Shown here: piece by piece, positions 52,541 to 63,461 of the stretch
Numbering within the stretch: the first letter of the stretch is position 1
Layout of the letters: each line of letters begins with the position of its first letter
NCBI GenBank assembly: GCA_032716605.1
Contig: CM064480.1
Coordinates: 29,608,879 to 29,672,878, forward strand
DNA length: 64,000 nucleotides
Direction: 5' to 3'
Source of the DNA: Paralithodes platypus
Taxonomy: Eukaryota > Arthropoda > Malacostraca > Decapoda > Lithodidae
Position numbers and translations under genes: made by a program
Notes under the pieces: generated by a model
What the model was told of the DNA's origin: nothing
The model's input: only the letters and a program-made list of their open reading frames with translations
Databases searched by the model: none

Positions 52541-52870
52541 GATCACTTCACTCACTTTAAAACACTTAACTCACTTTAAAACACTTAACTCACTTTAAAA
52601 CACTTCACTCACTTTAGAAACACTTCAATCACTTCAACCGAAAACAATGTTGAAATACACAACAATAGGTTATCAGGGGTGATAGCCTAACCGAAAACAA
52701 AAAATTTGAGATACACAGAATTAGGCTTCCAGGGGCGATAGCCTAACCAAAAGTTTTTTTTAAATTTAAATACGCACCAATAGGCTACCAGCGTTGAATA
52801 GCCTAACCGAAAATAATAAAATTGAAATACGCAGAAATAGGCTACCAGGTGTGATAACCTAACCTTAAAC
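52541..52870 (-). repeat. Two tandem arrays upstream of the zinc-finger ORF (20-base and about 66-base units)
   Basis: 52541-52640 holds about five units of 20 bases (CACTCACTTTAAAACACTTA). 52625-52870 holds about four units of about 66 bases with GATAGCCTAACCGAAAA, AAATACGC and AATAGGCTACCAGG. Both arrays lie directly upstream (minus strand) of the zinc-finger ORF start, in leader or promoter position. Confidence 0.75.
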
Positions 52871-53536
52871 AAATATATATATATATAACAGAATATGTAA
52901 CTAAATATACAATTCACCAAATAGAGATTATATAAAAATAAAGTGTGACCGCACACAAGGGGTTAATATACTGTATCAACAGATGGCCCTGGTGTCACTG
53001 TAGCCTAGTAAAGCAGTAGCCTACTCTTTTTAGATAAAACAAAACAAAATGTATCAGTCAAAGGTTACTACAAGATCGTGCAAGCAACAACTAAAATTTC
53101 AGATATATATAGCTACAGTAGGATACTAAATACAATATCTACTAGAGTTAATAAGAACAACAGATTGGCTGGCTATAGGCTAGGTTTGGATTAGGTTAAA
53201 AGCTTGGCAGGTTGGGTTAGGCTAGGTTAGTTTGTACAAATACCACCCTTAGCTTAAAGTAAAATCACTCTGAGGAGAAAAAGTCAAGAATATATCTAGG
53301 GGGAAAAGATAAATGAATGCACTTAAATTTACTACAAAATTGGCTGGAATTTAATATGTATAATCCCCCAAAAAAGTTTGTTTACAAAATGGCGTCGGCG
53401 TTCGTTCCTGTAGGCAGGTTAGTTAGTACACAATATTGTTTATTAGCAAATTAATATGCAAAGCTTTACTTACATACAATATTATTTTTATTAATCTCAC
53501 CACCACACCCCCAATGAAATTAATTAAAGTATATAT
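52871..53536. other. AT-rich, no gene seen
   Basis: Contains GTTTGTTTACAAAATGGCGTCGGCG (about 53378-53402), a motif that recurs in diverged form at 53690, and GGTTAGGTTAG-type short repeats around 53190-53230. No coding region is recognised. Confidence 0.4.
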
Positions 53537-53607
53537 GATCCACCGGGATTCGAACCCGGGTTATCACACACATATTTTTGCCACCTTAACCATTACACCA
53601 CCAGGAC
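53537..53607 (-). other. tRNA-like sequence (pseudo-tRNA or SINE head)
   Basis: On the minus strand: TCCTGGTGGTGTAATGG (A-box-like), then a T-arm CCCGGGTTCGAATCCCGG with a perfect B box (53547-53557) and GTGGATCA. The T arm pairs well, but the acceptor arms do not pair properly and the anticodon arm is weak, so I do not call a functional tRNA gene. Confidence 0.5.
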
Positions 53608-53879
53608 GTTAAATTGATACTTACTACAGTAGGTAATGGGTAAAATTAGGGGCTACAATTTTATATCAACTAAGAAGAGAGCGTTTGTTTACAAACAAAA
53701 CAAAACAACAGATGGCAATAGTGGCGCCCTGTCCGAGCAGGAGTCTTGTGATAAACACAAAGTTTATCAGTCAATACACAGCGAAATATCGTGCAGTGTT
53801 ACTTACTAAACTACAGGATGGTTAAACGTGCTCTTAACCACCTTTCATGCACAAGAATGAAGAGGATGAGTAGCTAATA
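53608..53879. other. No gene seen
   Basis: AT-rich flank of the GAT-repeat complex; contains a second GTTTACAAACAAAAC / AACAGATGGCAATAGTGGCGCC stretch similar to one near 52980. Nothing coding. Confidence 0.4.
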
Positions 53880-55773
53880 CTCAAATTATGATCGATATCG
53901 TGAGAGCGTTGACAGAGCGTCTGCAGCGTCTGGCGGTGATGATGGAGAAAGTTGTAGTGATGATGACAGTAGTAGTGGTAATGAGAGTAGTAGTGATGAT
54001 GGTAGGAGTAGTAGTGATGACTATAATAGTAATGTTGATGATAGTAATGGTGCTAGTGACTAGTAGTGATGATGGTGACCCATCGCAGAGTTGGGTATGC
54101 CGTTTTGATTTTGGGCAAATCGGCACATCACAAAAAGCCACACATCATACACATGTCTCAGATGTGATGATAATGGTGAGACGTCTGTCTGTCTGTCCGA
54201 TAACTCCTCTTAGACCGTTCGACGGATTTTCACCAAAGTTCACACAAACATTCGGTGCGTGAATGCAACGGTAATTAATTTTGTTTTTTGAATTTGTGCA
54301 ATAGTTATGATTTTAGGTCCAAAATATGGTTTTGCCCCCCCCCACCCCCCCCCTCAACAATGATGGCGTTGCCCCTACGGGGCGAAAATAACTTGCCACG
54401 CATTTGTTGGGTTAAGTTAGTTTAGTTGACATTAGAAGTGATGGTAGTAATAGTGGGGATGATCATGATGGTGGTAGTAGTGATGATGGTGATAATAGTA
54501 GTGATGATGGTTGTAGTTGTAGTGATGATAATGACAGTAGTGATGATGATGACAGTAGTAGATATGATGGTGAAAGTACTAGTAGTAGTGATAATGGTCA
54601 TAATAGTAGTGATGATGGTGACAAGTAATGATGACATGTAGTTGTAGTGATGGTAGTGACAATGGTGACAGTATTAGTGATGATGGTGAAAGTTGTAGTG
54701 ATGATGACAGTTGTAGTGATGACAGTTGTAGTGATGATGAGTCGTAGTGATGATGGTAAGAGTAGTAGTGATGACTATAATAGTAGTAGTGATGATTATA
54801 GTATTGATGATAGTGAACTAATAGTGATGATGGTAATTAACCTATCGCATAGTTGGGTATGCCGTTTTGATTTTGGGCGAAACAGCACGTCTACTTTATT
54901 ATCAACTCTGCGTAAGCAGAGTGGTATCGCTCCCCGTATAGTGGTACATGGTGACCGAAATCTCTGTCTGTCTGTCCGTCCGAGAACTCCTCCTAGACCG
55001 TTTGACGGATTTTCACCAAACTTCACACGAACCTTCGGTGCGTGAATTCGACGGTAATTAAAAAAATATGTTTTGAATTTGTGCAATAGTTATGATCTTA
55101 GGTCCAAAAAAATTGTTTTGCCCCCCCCCACCCTGTACCTATTCCCGATGGTGACGGTAGTAGTGATGATGGTGAGTAGTATTGATTATGGTGAAAGTTG
55201 TAGTGATTATACAGTAGTAGTGATGATGAGAGTAGTAGTAATTATGGTGAGAGTAGTAGTGATGATTATAATAGTAGTAGTGCTGATGATATTAATGATG
55301 ATAGTGACTAGTAGTGATGATGGTGACCGATCGCAGAGTTGGGTATGCCGTTTTGATTTTAGGCAAAACGGCACGTCTACTTTATTATTAATATAATTAT
55401 GGTTATCAACTCTGCGTAAGCAGAGTGGTATCGACCCCATATAGTGGTACATGCCGGCCGAAATCTCTGTCTGTCTGTCCGTCCGAGAACTCCTCCTAGA
55501 CCGTTTGACGGATTTTCACCAAACTTCACACGAACCTTCGGTGCGTGAATTCGACAGTAATTTTTTTTTTTAATTTGTGCAATAGTTATGATCTTAAGTC
55601 CAATTTTTGTTTTGCCCCCCCCCCCTTCTGGCGTCATTGGTCAGGGGGCAAAAAAAACTTGCCCGAACATTCGGTACGTGAATGCGATGGTAATTAACCC
55701 GGCAAGTGCAGATCTACTAATATGAGGCTTTACTGGTGCGCTGCGGAACTCCTTATATAATCTATCTATCTAT

Positions 55774-56222
55774 CTATTGCCTGACGCCGTGATCCCCGAA
55801 GGGGTGGCCACGAACGAACCGCCCCCTTGCACCTCTGTCCCCAGTCAGTCGACGCCCCTCCCCCCAACCAGCACCTCCTTCGTTCATGTAGTTCCTCACT
55901 CCATCCTTCCACCTCATATTCGGTCTACCTCTCCCCCTCTGTCCCTCCACCTCGCTCTCGTACACCCTCTTAGTCATTCTCTCGCTTTCCAAACGTTCCA
56001 TATGACCGAACCATCTCAAGTTGTTCCTTTTCACACTTTCCAGCACATCTACCTCCACACCACACCTCCTTCTTTCTTCCTCATTAGTCTGTCTATCCCT
56101 CCATGTAACTCCGCACGCACTCCTTATGTAATTCATTTCCACTGCTCTCACTCTTGGTCTGAGTCTCTCAACCAACGTCCATGCTTCGCTTCCGTAAGTC
56201 AGTGTCGGGATTACCACACTGT
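55774..56222 (-). pseudogene. C-terminal end of a LINE ORF2 with (ATAG)n tail
   Basis: On the minus strand: IPTLTYGSEAWTL, RAVEMNYIRSACGVTWRDR, NNLRWFGHMERLESERM, GQRGRGRPNMRWKDGV and a stop. The series YGSExW..CGVTxRDR..WFGHxxR..GRGRPxxRW is the well-known end of non-LTR retrotransposon proteins. The coding part is cut at its 5' side (56222) by the truncated family A MITE. The stop TAG (55774-55776) is itself the first unit of a (ATAG)n tract (55760-55778), so there is no 3' untranslated region. Confidence 0.82.
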
Positions 56223-56226
56223 CATA

Positions 56227-56762
56227 ATCCCAGGCCTAAAAAAGAAACATTTAAACCAGCCCAGTATTATTTTTTTATTTTTTTTATTATTGCCCCTTGG
56301 CCATGCCAAATATCACTCCTCCGCATCCCCCCCCCCCCTTTAATTATCACCTATTTTCTCTCTTATTCCCTTATTTCGGCGGTATATTTTCGTGCTATCA
56401 ATAGCGATTCATAAGCAGGCGTTACTTGTATGTGCTACACAGCGAATGAAAGAGAGAAAGAGAGAGAACTACACGACAGTGTCTCTCCAGACGTCGTGAG
56501 GGGTGGATGTTGGCAGGCTGGCTGGCACTCGATGTATATAACTCCCGCTCTTATTTGCCGATTTTGACCAGCCAAACGCTGTTTCCACTAGTTTTATTGT
56601 TCAAACAGTTTAATATCTTCATAATCAACGTAAAATAGGCGCATATGGATAAGTATTAATGATATTTATGGTACGATGACGATTTGAGTGAAGGAAAAAG
56701 TCTAAATACCTCCGCACAGGGAGGGGTGGCCACTACCCGACCCTGCGCAGCTACGAGGTTAA
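56227..56762 (+). mobile_element. TTAA-target MITE, family A, copy 3 (left-truncated)
   Basis: Matches copy 1 from its GATCCTGGGCCTAAAAAA segment onward, including the CCATGCCAAATATCACTCC stretch, the C-run and AAAATAGGCGCATATGG, and ends GAGG-TTAA (56759-56762). The left terminal part is missing at the border with the LINE fragment. Confidence 0.75.
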
Positions 56763-57491
56763 AACATTATTTTTTAAATTTGTGCAATAGTTATGACGAT
56801 GGTGACAGTATTAGTGATGGTTAGGTCCAAAATATGGTTTCCTCCCCCTCCCCCTCCACAACAGCCCCCCACCTCAACCAGCCCCCTTCAGGACCCCCAC
56901 CCCCCACCCTGTACCTATTCCCAAGCAATGATGATGGCGTTCTGTGTGTGTTTGGGGGCACACTCACACAGAACGCCATCGTTCAGGGGGCGAAAAAAAA
57001 ATCGCCCGCATTTGTTAGGTTAAGTTAGTTTAGTTGACATTAGAAGGTGACAATTGTAGTGATGATGATAGTAGTAGTGATGATGGTGGTAGTGATGATG
57101 GTAGTAGTAGTTGTGATGGTGACAATTGTAGTGATGATGATAGTAGTAGTAACAATGGTGGTAATATTAGTGATGATGGCAACCCTACGCAGAGTTGGGT
57201 ATGCCGTTTTGATTTTGGGCGAAACGGCACGTCTACTTTATTATCAACTCTGCGTAAGCAGATTGGTATCGCTCCCCGTATAGTGGTACATGGTGGCCGA
57301 AATGTCTGTCTGTCTGTCCGTCCGAGAACTCCTAGACCGTTTGACGGATTTTCACCAAACCTCACACGAACCCTCGGTGCGTGATTTCGACGGTAATTAA
57401 TTTTTTGTTTTTAATTTGTGCAATATTTATGATCTTAGGTCCAACAAATGTCCCCCCCCCCCCTCCCCTTCAGGACCCCCACCCCCCACCC

Positions 57492-57766
57492 TTGTACCTA
57501 TTCCCGATGGTGACGGTAGTAGTGATGATGGTGAGTAGTATTGATTATGGTGAAAGTTGTAGTGATTATACAGTAGTAGTGATGAGAGTAGTAGTAATTA
57601 TGGTGAGAATAGTAGTGATGATTATAATAGTAGTAGTGCTGATGATATTAATGATGATAGTGACTAGTAGTGATGATGGTGACCGATCGCAGAGTTGGGT
57701 ATGCCGTTTTGATTTTAGGCAAAACGGCACGTCTACTTTATTGACAAATTTTACCACTCGGATAAA

Positions 57767-57847
<81 letters not shown>

Positions 57848-58060
57848 AGACGTGCAGTTTCGCCCAAAATCAAAACGGCGTACCCAACTCTGCGATCGGT
57901 CACCATCATCACTACTAGTCACTATCATCATTAATATCATCAGCACTACTACTATTATAATCACCACTACTACTCTCACCATCATCACTACTACTGTCTT
58001 CATTACTACTACTGTCATCATCACTACAACTTTCACCATCATCACTACTACTTACCAACA
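57492..58060. repeat. Large palindrome with a TA-rich centre
   Basis: The left arm 57492-57743 and right arm 57843-58060 are reverse complements over more than 200 bases (GACTAGTAGTGATGATGGT..CGATCGCAGAGTTGGG and complement), separated by about 100 bases that are mostly (TA)n. The left arm is also almost identical to 55140-55390 in direct orientation. Such a structure can extrude a cruciform. Confidence 0.8.
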
Positions 58061-59299
58061 TCACTAATACTGTCACCATGATCTTACAATCATCATTACT
58101 ACTGTCACCATAATCAATACTATTATGACCATCATCACTACTACTAGTACTGTCACCATCATATCTACTACTGTTATCATCATTACTACTGTCATCTATA
58201 TCACTAAATCTACATCCATCATCACTGCTATTATCACCATTATCACTACTATCAACATTATCCACACTATTACTACCATAACTTATAATGTCAACTAAAT
58301 TAACTTAACCAAACAAATGCGGGGCAAGTTTTTCTCACCCCCTGAACGATGGCGTACTGTCTCAGTGTGACACACACAGAACGCCATCATCATTGCTTGG
58401 GAATAGCTACGAGGTGGGGGGGGGGGGGAACCATATTTTGGACCTAAAATCATAACTATTGCACAAATTAAAAAATATTGTTTTAATTACCGTCGCATTC
58501 ACACACCGAATGTTCGTGTAAAGTTTGGTGAAAATTTGTAGAATGGTCTAGGAGAGTAGTAGTGATGATTATCATAATAGTAGTGCTATTTATTATAATC
58601 ATCACTACTACTCTCACCATCATCACTAATATTAGCACCATCATCACTACTACTATCATCATCACTACAATTGTCACATTCTAATGTCAACTAAACTAAC
58701 CTAACCTACCATCATCCCTACTGTCGTCATTATCACTACAAATATCATCATTACTTGTCACCATCTTCAGTACTATTATGACCATCATCACTACTACTAG
58801 TACTATCACCATCATCTGTCATCATCATCACTATAACTACAACCATCATCACTACTATTATCACCATCATCACTACTATTACCATCATCCCCACTATTAC
58901 TACCATCACTTCTATTGTCAACTTAGCCAAACTTAACCTAACAGATGAGGGGCGAGATGTTTTCGGCCCAAAAACGATTGCGTTCTGTGTGTGAGCCCTT
59001 TCGGGGCACACACACACAGAACGCCATCATTGCTGGGTGGGGGAGATGGGTCAGTAGGTGGGGGGGTGGGGGGGGGCAAAACCATATTTTGGACCTAAAA
59101 TCATAACCATTGCACATATTAAAAAAAAAAAAATATATATATATATATTACCGTCGCATTCACACACCGCATGTTCGTGTGAAGTTTGATGAAAATCCGT
59201 CGAACGGTCTAGGAGGAGTTCTCGGACGGACAGACAGACATTTTGGCCGGCATGTACCACTATACGGGGGGCGATACCACTCTGCTTACGCAGAGTTGA

Positions 59300-59511
59300 T
59301 TAACCCCTTCACCACCATTACATAATTTCCATCATATTCTGGTTGCCATTAGGCGATTTTCTTTAGTTTATTATTTACCTCTAGGACACAAAGGGGTAAC
59401 TGTGATCAATAAACCCTCTGAACAACAAAGGTCCTTCTTGAAACTGCATAAAAACGTCTGATATTAGCCAGCATTAAAAGTAAAAAGGTGTCATGGTGCT
59501 GAAGGGGTTAA
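59300..59511. mobile_element. TTAA-target MITE, family F
   Basis: 212 bases between TTAA (59300-59303) and TTAA (59508-59511), with ends CCCCTTCACCACCATTACA and TGTCATGGTGCTGAAGGGG, a 19-base terminal inverted repeat with two or three mismatches. It lies directly at the edge of the GAT complex, whose core is cut inside GCAGAGTTGAT. Confidence 0.78.
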
Positions 59512-59689
59512 TGAAATCCTAATCATGCTCAAATATGTGTGGGAATAGCTAGCTTGAGTTTAATGTAATATGTAGGTATGGCAGAGCTTTTCATATATAG
59601 GTAAGGCAGTGGTTTGACAACTTAGTTGTCGGACAAACGTGGAACAATGTATAGGTGAATAATTACGTTATTGATAGCGTGTAAGGGTT

Positions 59690-60178
59690 TTAACCCCTGT
59701 CAAACGGGGATGTTTGTAACTTCTACTACTGTATGTGCCAGGCGGGCATATTTACCCTAAACGAGCTTCATTCCATGCTCTTTTTAATGCATAAGCAATA
59801 GCCAGAGCGTAATACAATTATGTATCCGTGAAAGGGCGATAATAGAGCTTTCCAATGACACCTGAATCATCCTTGTACGACCACGGGTTCTCTTGCAACA
59901 ATCGCGCAACACGAGGGCAAAATCCCTAAAATACGGTAATTTCCCGAGTTTTTCCTGGTCTCGTGAGGCCGAGGGTGTAGAATGTTGCAGAGGTGGTGTC
60001 AGTTGCGGCGCGAGGGCCGTGCCGAGCGGTCAGAGCCCGCCTATCGTCCTCCCAACGCGTGGACTCTCTCAGAGCCGATAATTTGCTCAACATCCCTTCC
60101 GACATTATGTCGGGCCCCGCAGGGGTGGCCATGGTTCTCTCGCCTGACATATGTCGGGCCCCGCGGCTTGAGTGTTAA
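59690..60178. mobile_element. TTAA-target MITE, family B, copy 2
   Basis: Flanked by TTAA (59690-59693, 60175-60178). The body matches 16136-16691 (GCCAGAGCGTAATACAATTA, TTGTACGACCACGGGTTC). Contains two copies of GACAT(TA)ATGTCGGGCCCCGC near the right end. No protein. Confidence 0.72.
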
Positions 60179-61618
60179 TAGTGTTAATTAGTGTTACGTT
60201 AAAGGGGATCTGAAATCCAGATCTCGGATAAGTAAAAGCATCTCCATATTGCAGTAATATCAATCAAGCTAGGGCGGGGTTTAGATATTAGGAGATCGGT
60301 AAATACTCCTGGTCGATATCTAGCAGGGTGAACTGCAGGTCTACTAGGGCCGGTCAGCACACTAGTAAGGCTACTTGGCCGGGATTAGCCATTGCAGGTA
60401 AAGGTTTGATTAAAAAATACACTGAGAAGTGCAAGAGGGCACCTATTGAGGCCAGGAGGCACTCAGATCTCAGGAGGGGAGGTGAGATGCCTTCCCTAAC
60501 CTGGTCTGAGTACCTATTTGATTTCAAGGTGCTCTCTGTCCCATAATAAGTACATGAAAAAATGGCACGTATATACAGTATGTGGTCTCAATAGGAGACA
60601 TAGGTCCTTTTGACTTCAGCGATGGGGGTAGTGGGGAGAGCAGTGGAAGGGTCCTCAGGATTTGCTTCAGGATGCCCTCCAACAACCAATCAGAGGGTGG
60701 CTTGGCTGGTGACATCATGGCTTCCTGATTGGCGGGGTCAACGGTCGAGCTGGCCATCCTGGGCCGGCATGGGCTGGTGATGTCACGTCCGGTCCCGTCT
60801 AGAAGCGCAGCCTCTTAGGTGTGTGTGTTGTGTGGGTGGGGGGGGGGGGGATCTGTTGTGATTCTAGGGGGGCACAGCTCAATTTCTAGGGGTAGCCACG
60901 TTATTCTAGACCCGTTCTCTAGAGTAAAAAACGAGCCTATTTTGGGAGGGGATGACTTTAGCACTTTGGGGTCTCAAGGGAATGGGTGGCCCATTTTGTG
61001 AAGGGGCATTCAGGTGGTGTGGTGGCCCCTGTTGCGTTTCAGCAGGTTGCTGTGTCACATAGGTCTGCACAGGGGCAGCTCTTTGTGCCAGGGGAGCAGT
61101 TCATGGCATGAAGGCAGGGGTAGGAGACCCAAGTTGCGTTCCGGCGGACTGGCAGGTGGCTGGGTAACAGGGGCAGCTTGCCCATGTTGTGGCATAACAT
61201 ACTGTATATATGTGCCATTCCATGCTTATATTCATTCGAGAAGTGCTCATGTGACCTGCTCATATCTATGTGCGATGACTCTTAAAAGTGCGTTGTTTAG
61301 GATAAATATATATCCATCATAAACTCTAGTTTCAAAGAGACATTCAGTATTTATTGTGTGTATAATAATTGCTATTTCAAAGGAGCGATAACCTCTAGTG
61401 TTAATATTGCGATACATCTCAGTTCCAGGGTATATTTATTAAATGCCCATGATCTTATGTTTATTGTATGTATTATTTCATGTGTGAACCATTAGCCAAA
61501 TAAGCCATTTCATGTTGTTATTTTATCTGAATACAATAACTATAAATGTACTTCCTTATTGTCCATATACCCCTGCATGTTTGTATGTGTGTCTATGTGT
61601 GGATTTTTCTCTACCAAG
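60179..61618. other. No gene seen
   Basis: G-rich in parts (a G-run at about 60837-60850); two related stretches with CATACTGTATAT/GTGCCATTC lie near 60565 and 61195, in keeping with an old duplication. Open frames are short and without recognisable domains. Confidence 0.4.
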
Positions 61619-62253
61619 TTAACCCGGGAAGCGCATAAATATGGTATTTGAAACGTCCCGCTAGGCGAAGATATATTTTGATTAATTCCCGACGAAAATA
61701 GTAATTTTACCATAAATATTGTTATTACTTATTCATATGCGCCTATTTTCGTTTAATATGAAGATATTAACATGTAACAGCAATAAAACAAATAGGAGTA
61801 GTATTTGGGGGGTGATCCTATCAGGAGGGGAGAGCCGGCGCGACGTATACCCTCTCTCTCTCACTTCCCGATCGCTACTGACATTTTGCGTGTGAAGTCT
61901 CTCTGTTGCTAGGATTTCTAACTGCCTCCCCAGTGACCCTGAAACCACGGGTGGGAAAATCGTGCCAAAAATTACCCGATAAAAGGGGGAATAAGAGGAA
62001 AAATATGTGATAATTGAGGGGGAGGGGAAAGGTGTGGAAAAAGGGGGGAAGGAGCGGAAGGGTGGGGGTTTGGACACATGTGGAGGAGTGGAAGGAGGGA
62101 TGGAGGGTAATTATCTCACTTAATCAAATATTGCTTTGTTTTAAGTGCCAGTGGGATGTTTTGAAAGGCTTTTTTTAGGTCTTGGTTCATATAAGGACGC
62201 TCGCCTTTGCTCACTACAGACTCATATGAGGACGCTTGCCATTCCTGGGTTAA
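61619..62253 (-). mobile_element. TTAA-target MITE, family A, copy 4
   Basis: TTAA at 61619-61622 and 62250-62253; ends CCCGGGAAGCGC and GCCATTCCTGGG. In reverse orientation it contains the CATATGCGCCTATTTTCG block, the CT-rich stretch and the GGTCTTGGTTCATAT tail of the family. The left end repeats the CCCGGGAA start of copy 2. Confidence 0.75.
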
Positions 62254-63461
62254 GTTAGGATCCACCTTCACTCAGTAAACCCAGCAAAAACCTGGTATAA
62301 CAGTTCTGAGGAAGATCCGAGATAGTAACGGAATGCCCTCAGAAGTAGACAATGTCACATAGTTCGACAGATGAACTTATATTTGGGTGTACCCCAAACC
62401 AACACCTAGGATAGTGATGCCGCCCTCAACCTGTTAAATCTGACTGGTAAGAACGTTGAGAGTCACTCCGATTATAGTACCACAAGGTATAGAAAGAGTA
62501 TATCCAGATAATCTGGTAATGAGAGAGACACATAGGAATCGTAAGCATAAACAGAAGCTAAATAAATAAATGTAATGCTGCAAAGTAAGAGCTCTCCTCA
62601 ACCGATGAGGAATCACTATTGTTTGTTTTATTTTGCTATTGTCGAGATTCGTAAGCACCTCGACATTTTAGGATAAGGATATAATTATACTGTATGTTTA
62701 TATTCGGCGCCAGTATTAGCCTAGCTTATGTATCTTTATAAAAGATATCATGATATGTACAATCTCGTATTCAGTTTCTATGAGTTTATTTTCCATAATT
62801 ATATCGGGTTATTATAATAATTAATCCGGAATACCTTGTAGTTAGTTAAATGACGCATTAATGAATAGAATAACTGCGCATGCATCAAATGAAACGGCGT
62901 GGGTCCCCCGCCGTGATATCGTCACTCGTCAGACTTGCTCTTACGACTGACTCATCAACACCTCCTTCTAGCCGTTCCAACAATTACCTTATTCACACTA
63001 AGTCATTCTAATTCTATATCTCCTAGTGGCCACTATAGCTTCTACCTATTCCTAACTCTATACTTGAGCTATCCAACGCTATCAACATCTAAGTAAGTTA
63101 ATTCATATAGGTTTCTGGGCAATTTAGATCTTAGTTTACTCCCAGGTACTTATAAAATGGTCCTTCAAATTTCAAACCTCTGTCATATGCTAGGGTTTCG
63201 TCTTTGCATTTTCTTGCTCTTCCTTTCCTTTTTCCTACTTTTCCTGGCTTATCCTTCTTTCTTGCGCCTGCTCCTGCTTCCCTGCTACCCTTTTGTGCCT
63301 TGTGGCCGGTATTTTCGATTCAGGACTTCGTTTTTTGGCCAAACTATACGGTACTTGTTGACCACTGCGTCCTGGGAGAGCCACGTCCGTTACCAGCCTT
63401 TGAAACTTTGAAACAGCTGGAGGACGAGAAGCGGGAAGCAACGTTATTATATTAGGGTAAC
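62254..63461. other. No gene seen
   Basis: AT-rich to about 62880, then mixed sequence with a strongly pyrimidine-rich tract (63190-63300) that produces hydrophobic open frames without domain character. The short sequence ACGGCGTGGGTCCCCCGCCGT (about 62891) is a perfect-stem hairpin. No gene is supported. Confidence 0.4.

Larger units (their letters stand above)
53880..59299. repeat. GAT-rich repeat complex with repeated core and orientation switch
   Basis: Composed of (GATGATGGT/AGTAGT)-type imperfect trinucleotide tracts alternating with a conserved core: CGCAGAGTTGGGTATGCCG.., CACGTCTACTTTATTA, the perfect palindrome ACTCTGC-GTAA-GCAGAGT (54905-54922), CTGTCTGTCTGTCCGTCCGAG and TTTGACGGATTTTCACCAAA. 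Core copies or parts are at about 54087, 54843, 55326, 57184 and 57686 (+) and at 57843, 58476 and 59140 (-). Hairpins with GCGTTCTGTGTGTG and its complement lie at 56934-56983 and 58977-59030. Open frames here (runs of V, M, I, T) follow from the trinucleotide repeats and are not genes. Confidence 0.8.

Noticed and set aside
53537..53607. Functional tRNA gene on the minus strand
   Set aside because: The T arm and B box are good, but the acceptor stem does not pair and the anticodon arm is poor.
54422..54641. Open frames rich in Met/Val/Ile/Thr in the GAT complex
   Set aside because: They are direct translations of imperfect trinucleotide repeats, open on both strands.
63157..63455. Hydrophobic frames as membrane-spanning part of the ionotropic receptor
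   Set aside because: They come from a pyrimidine-rich tract; no pore or S2 motif and no convincing splice sites.
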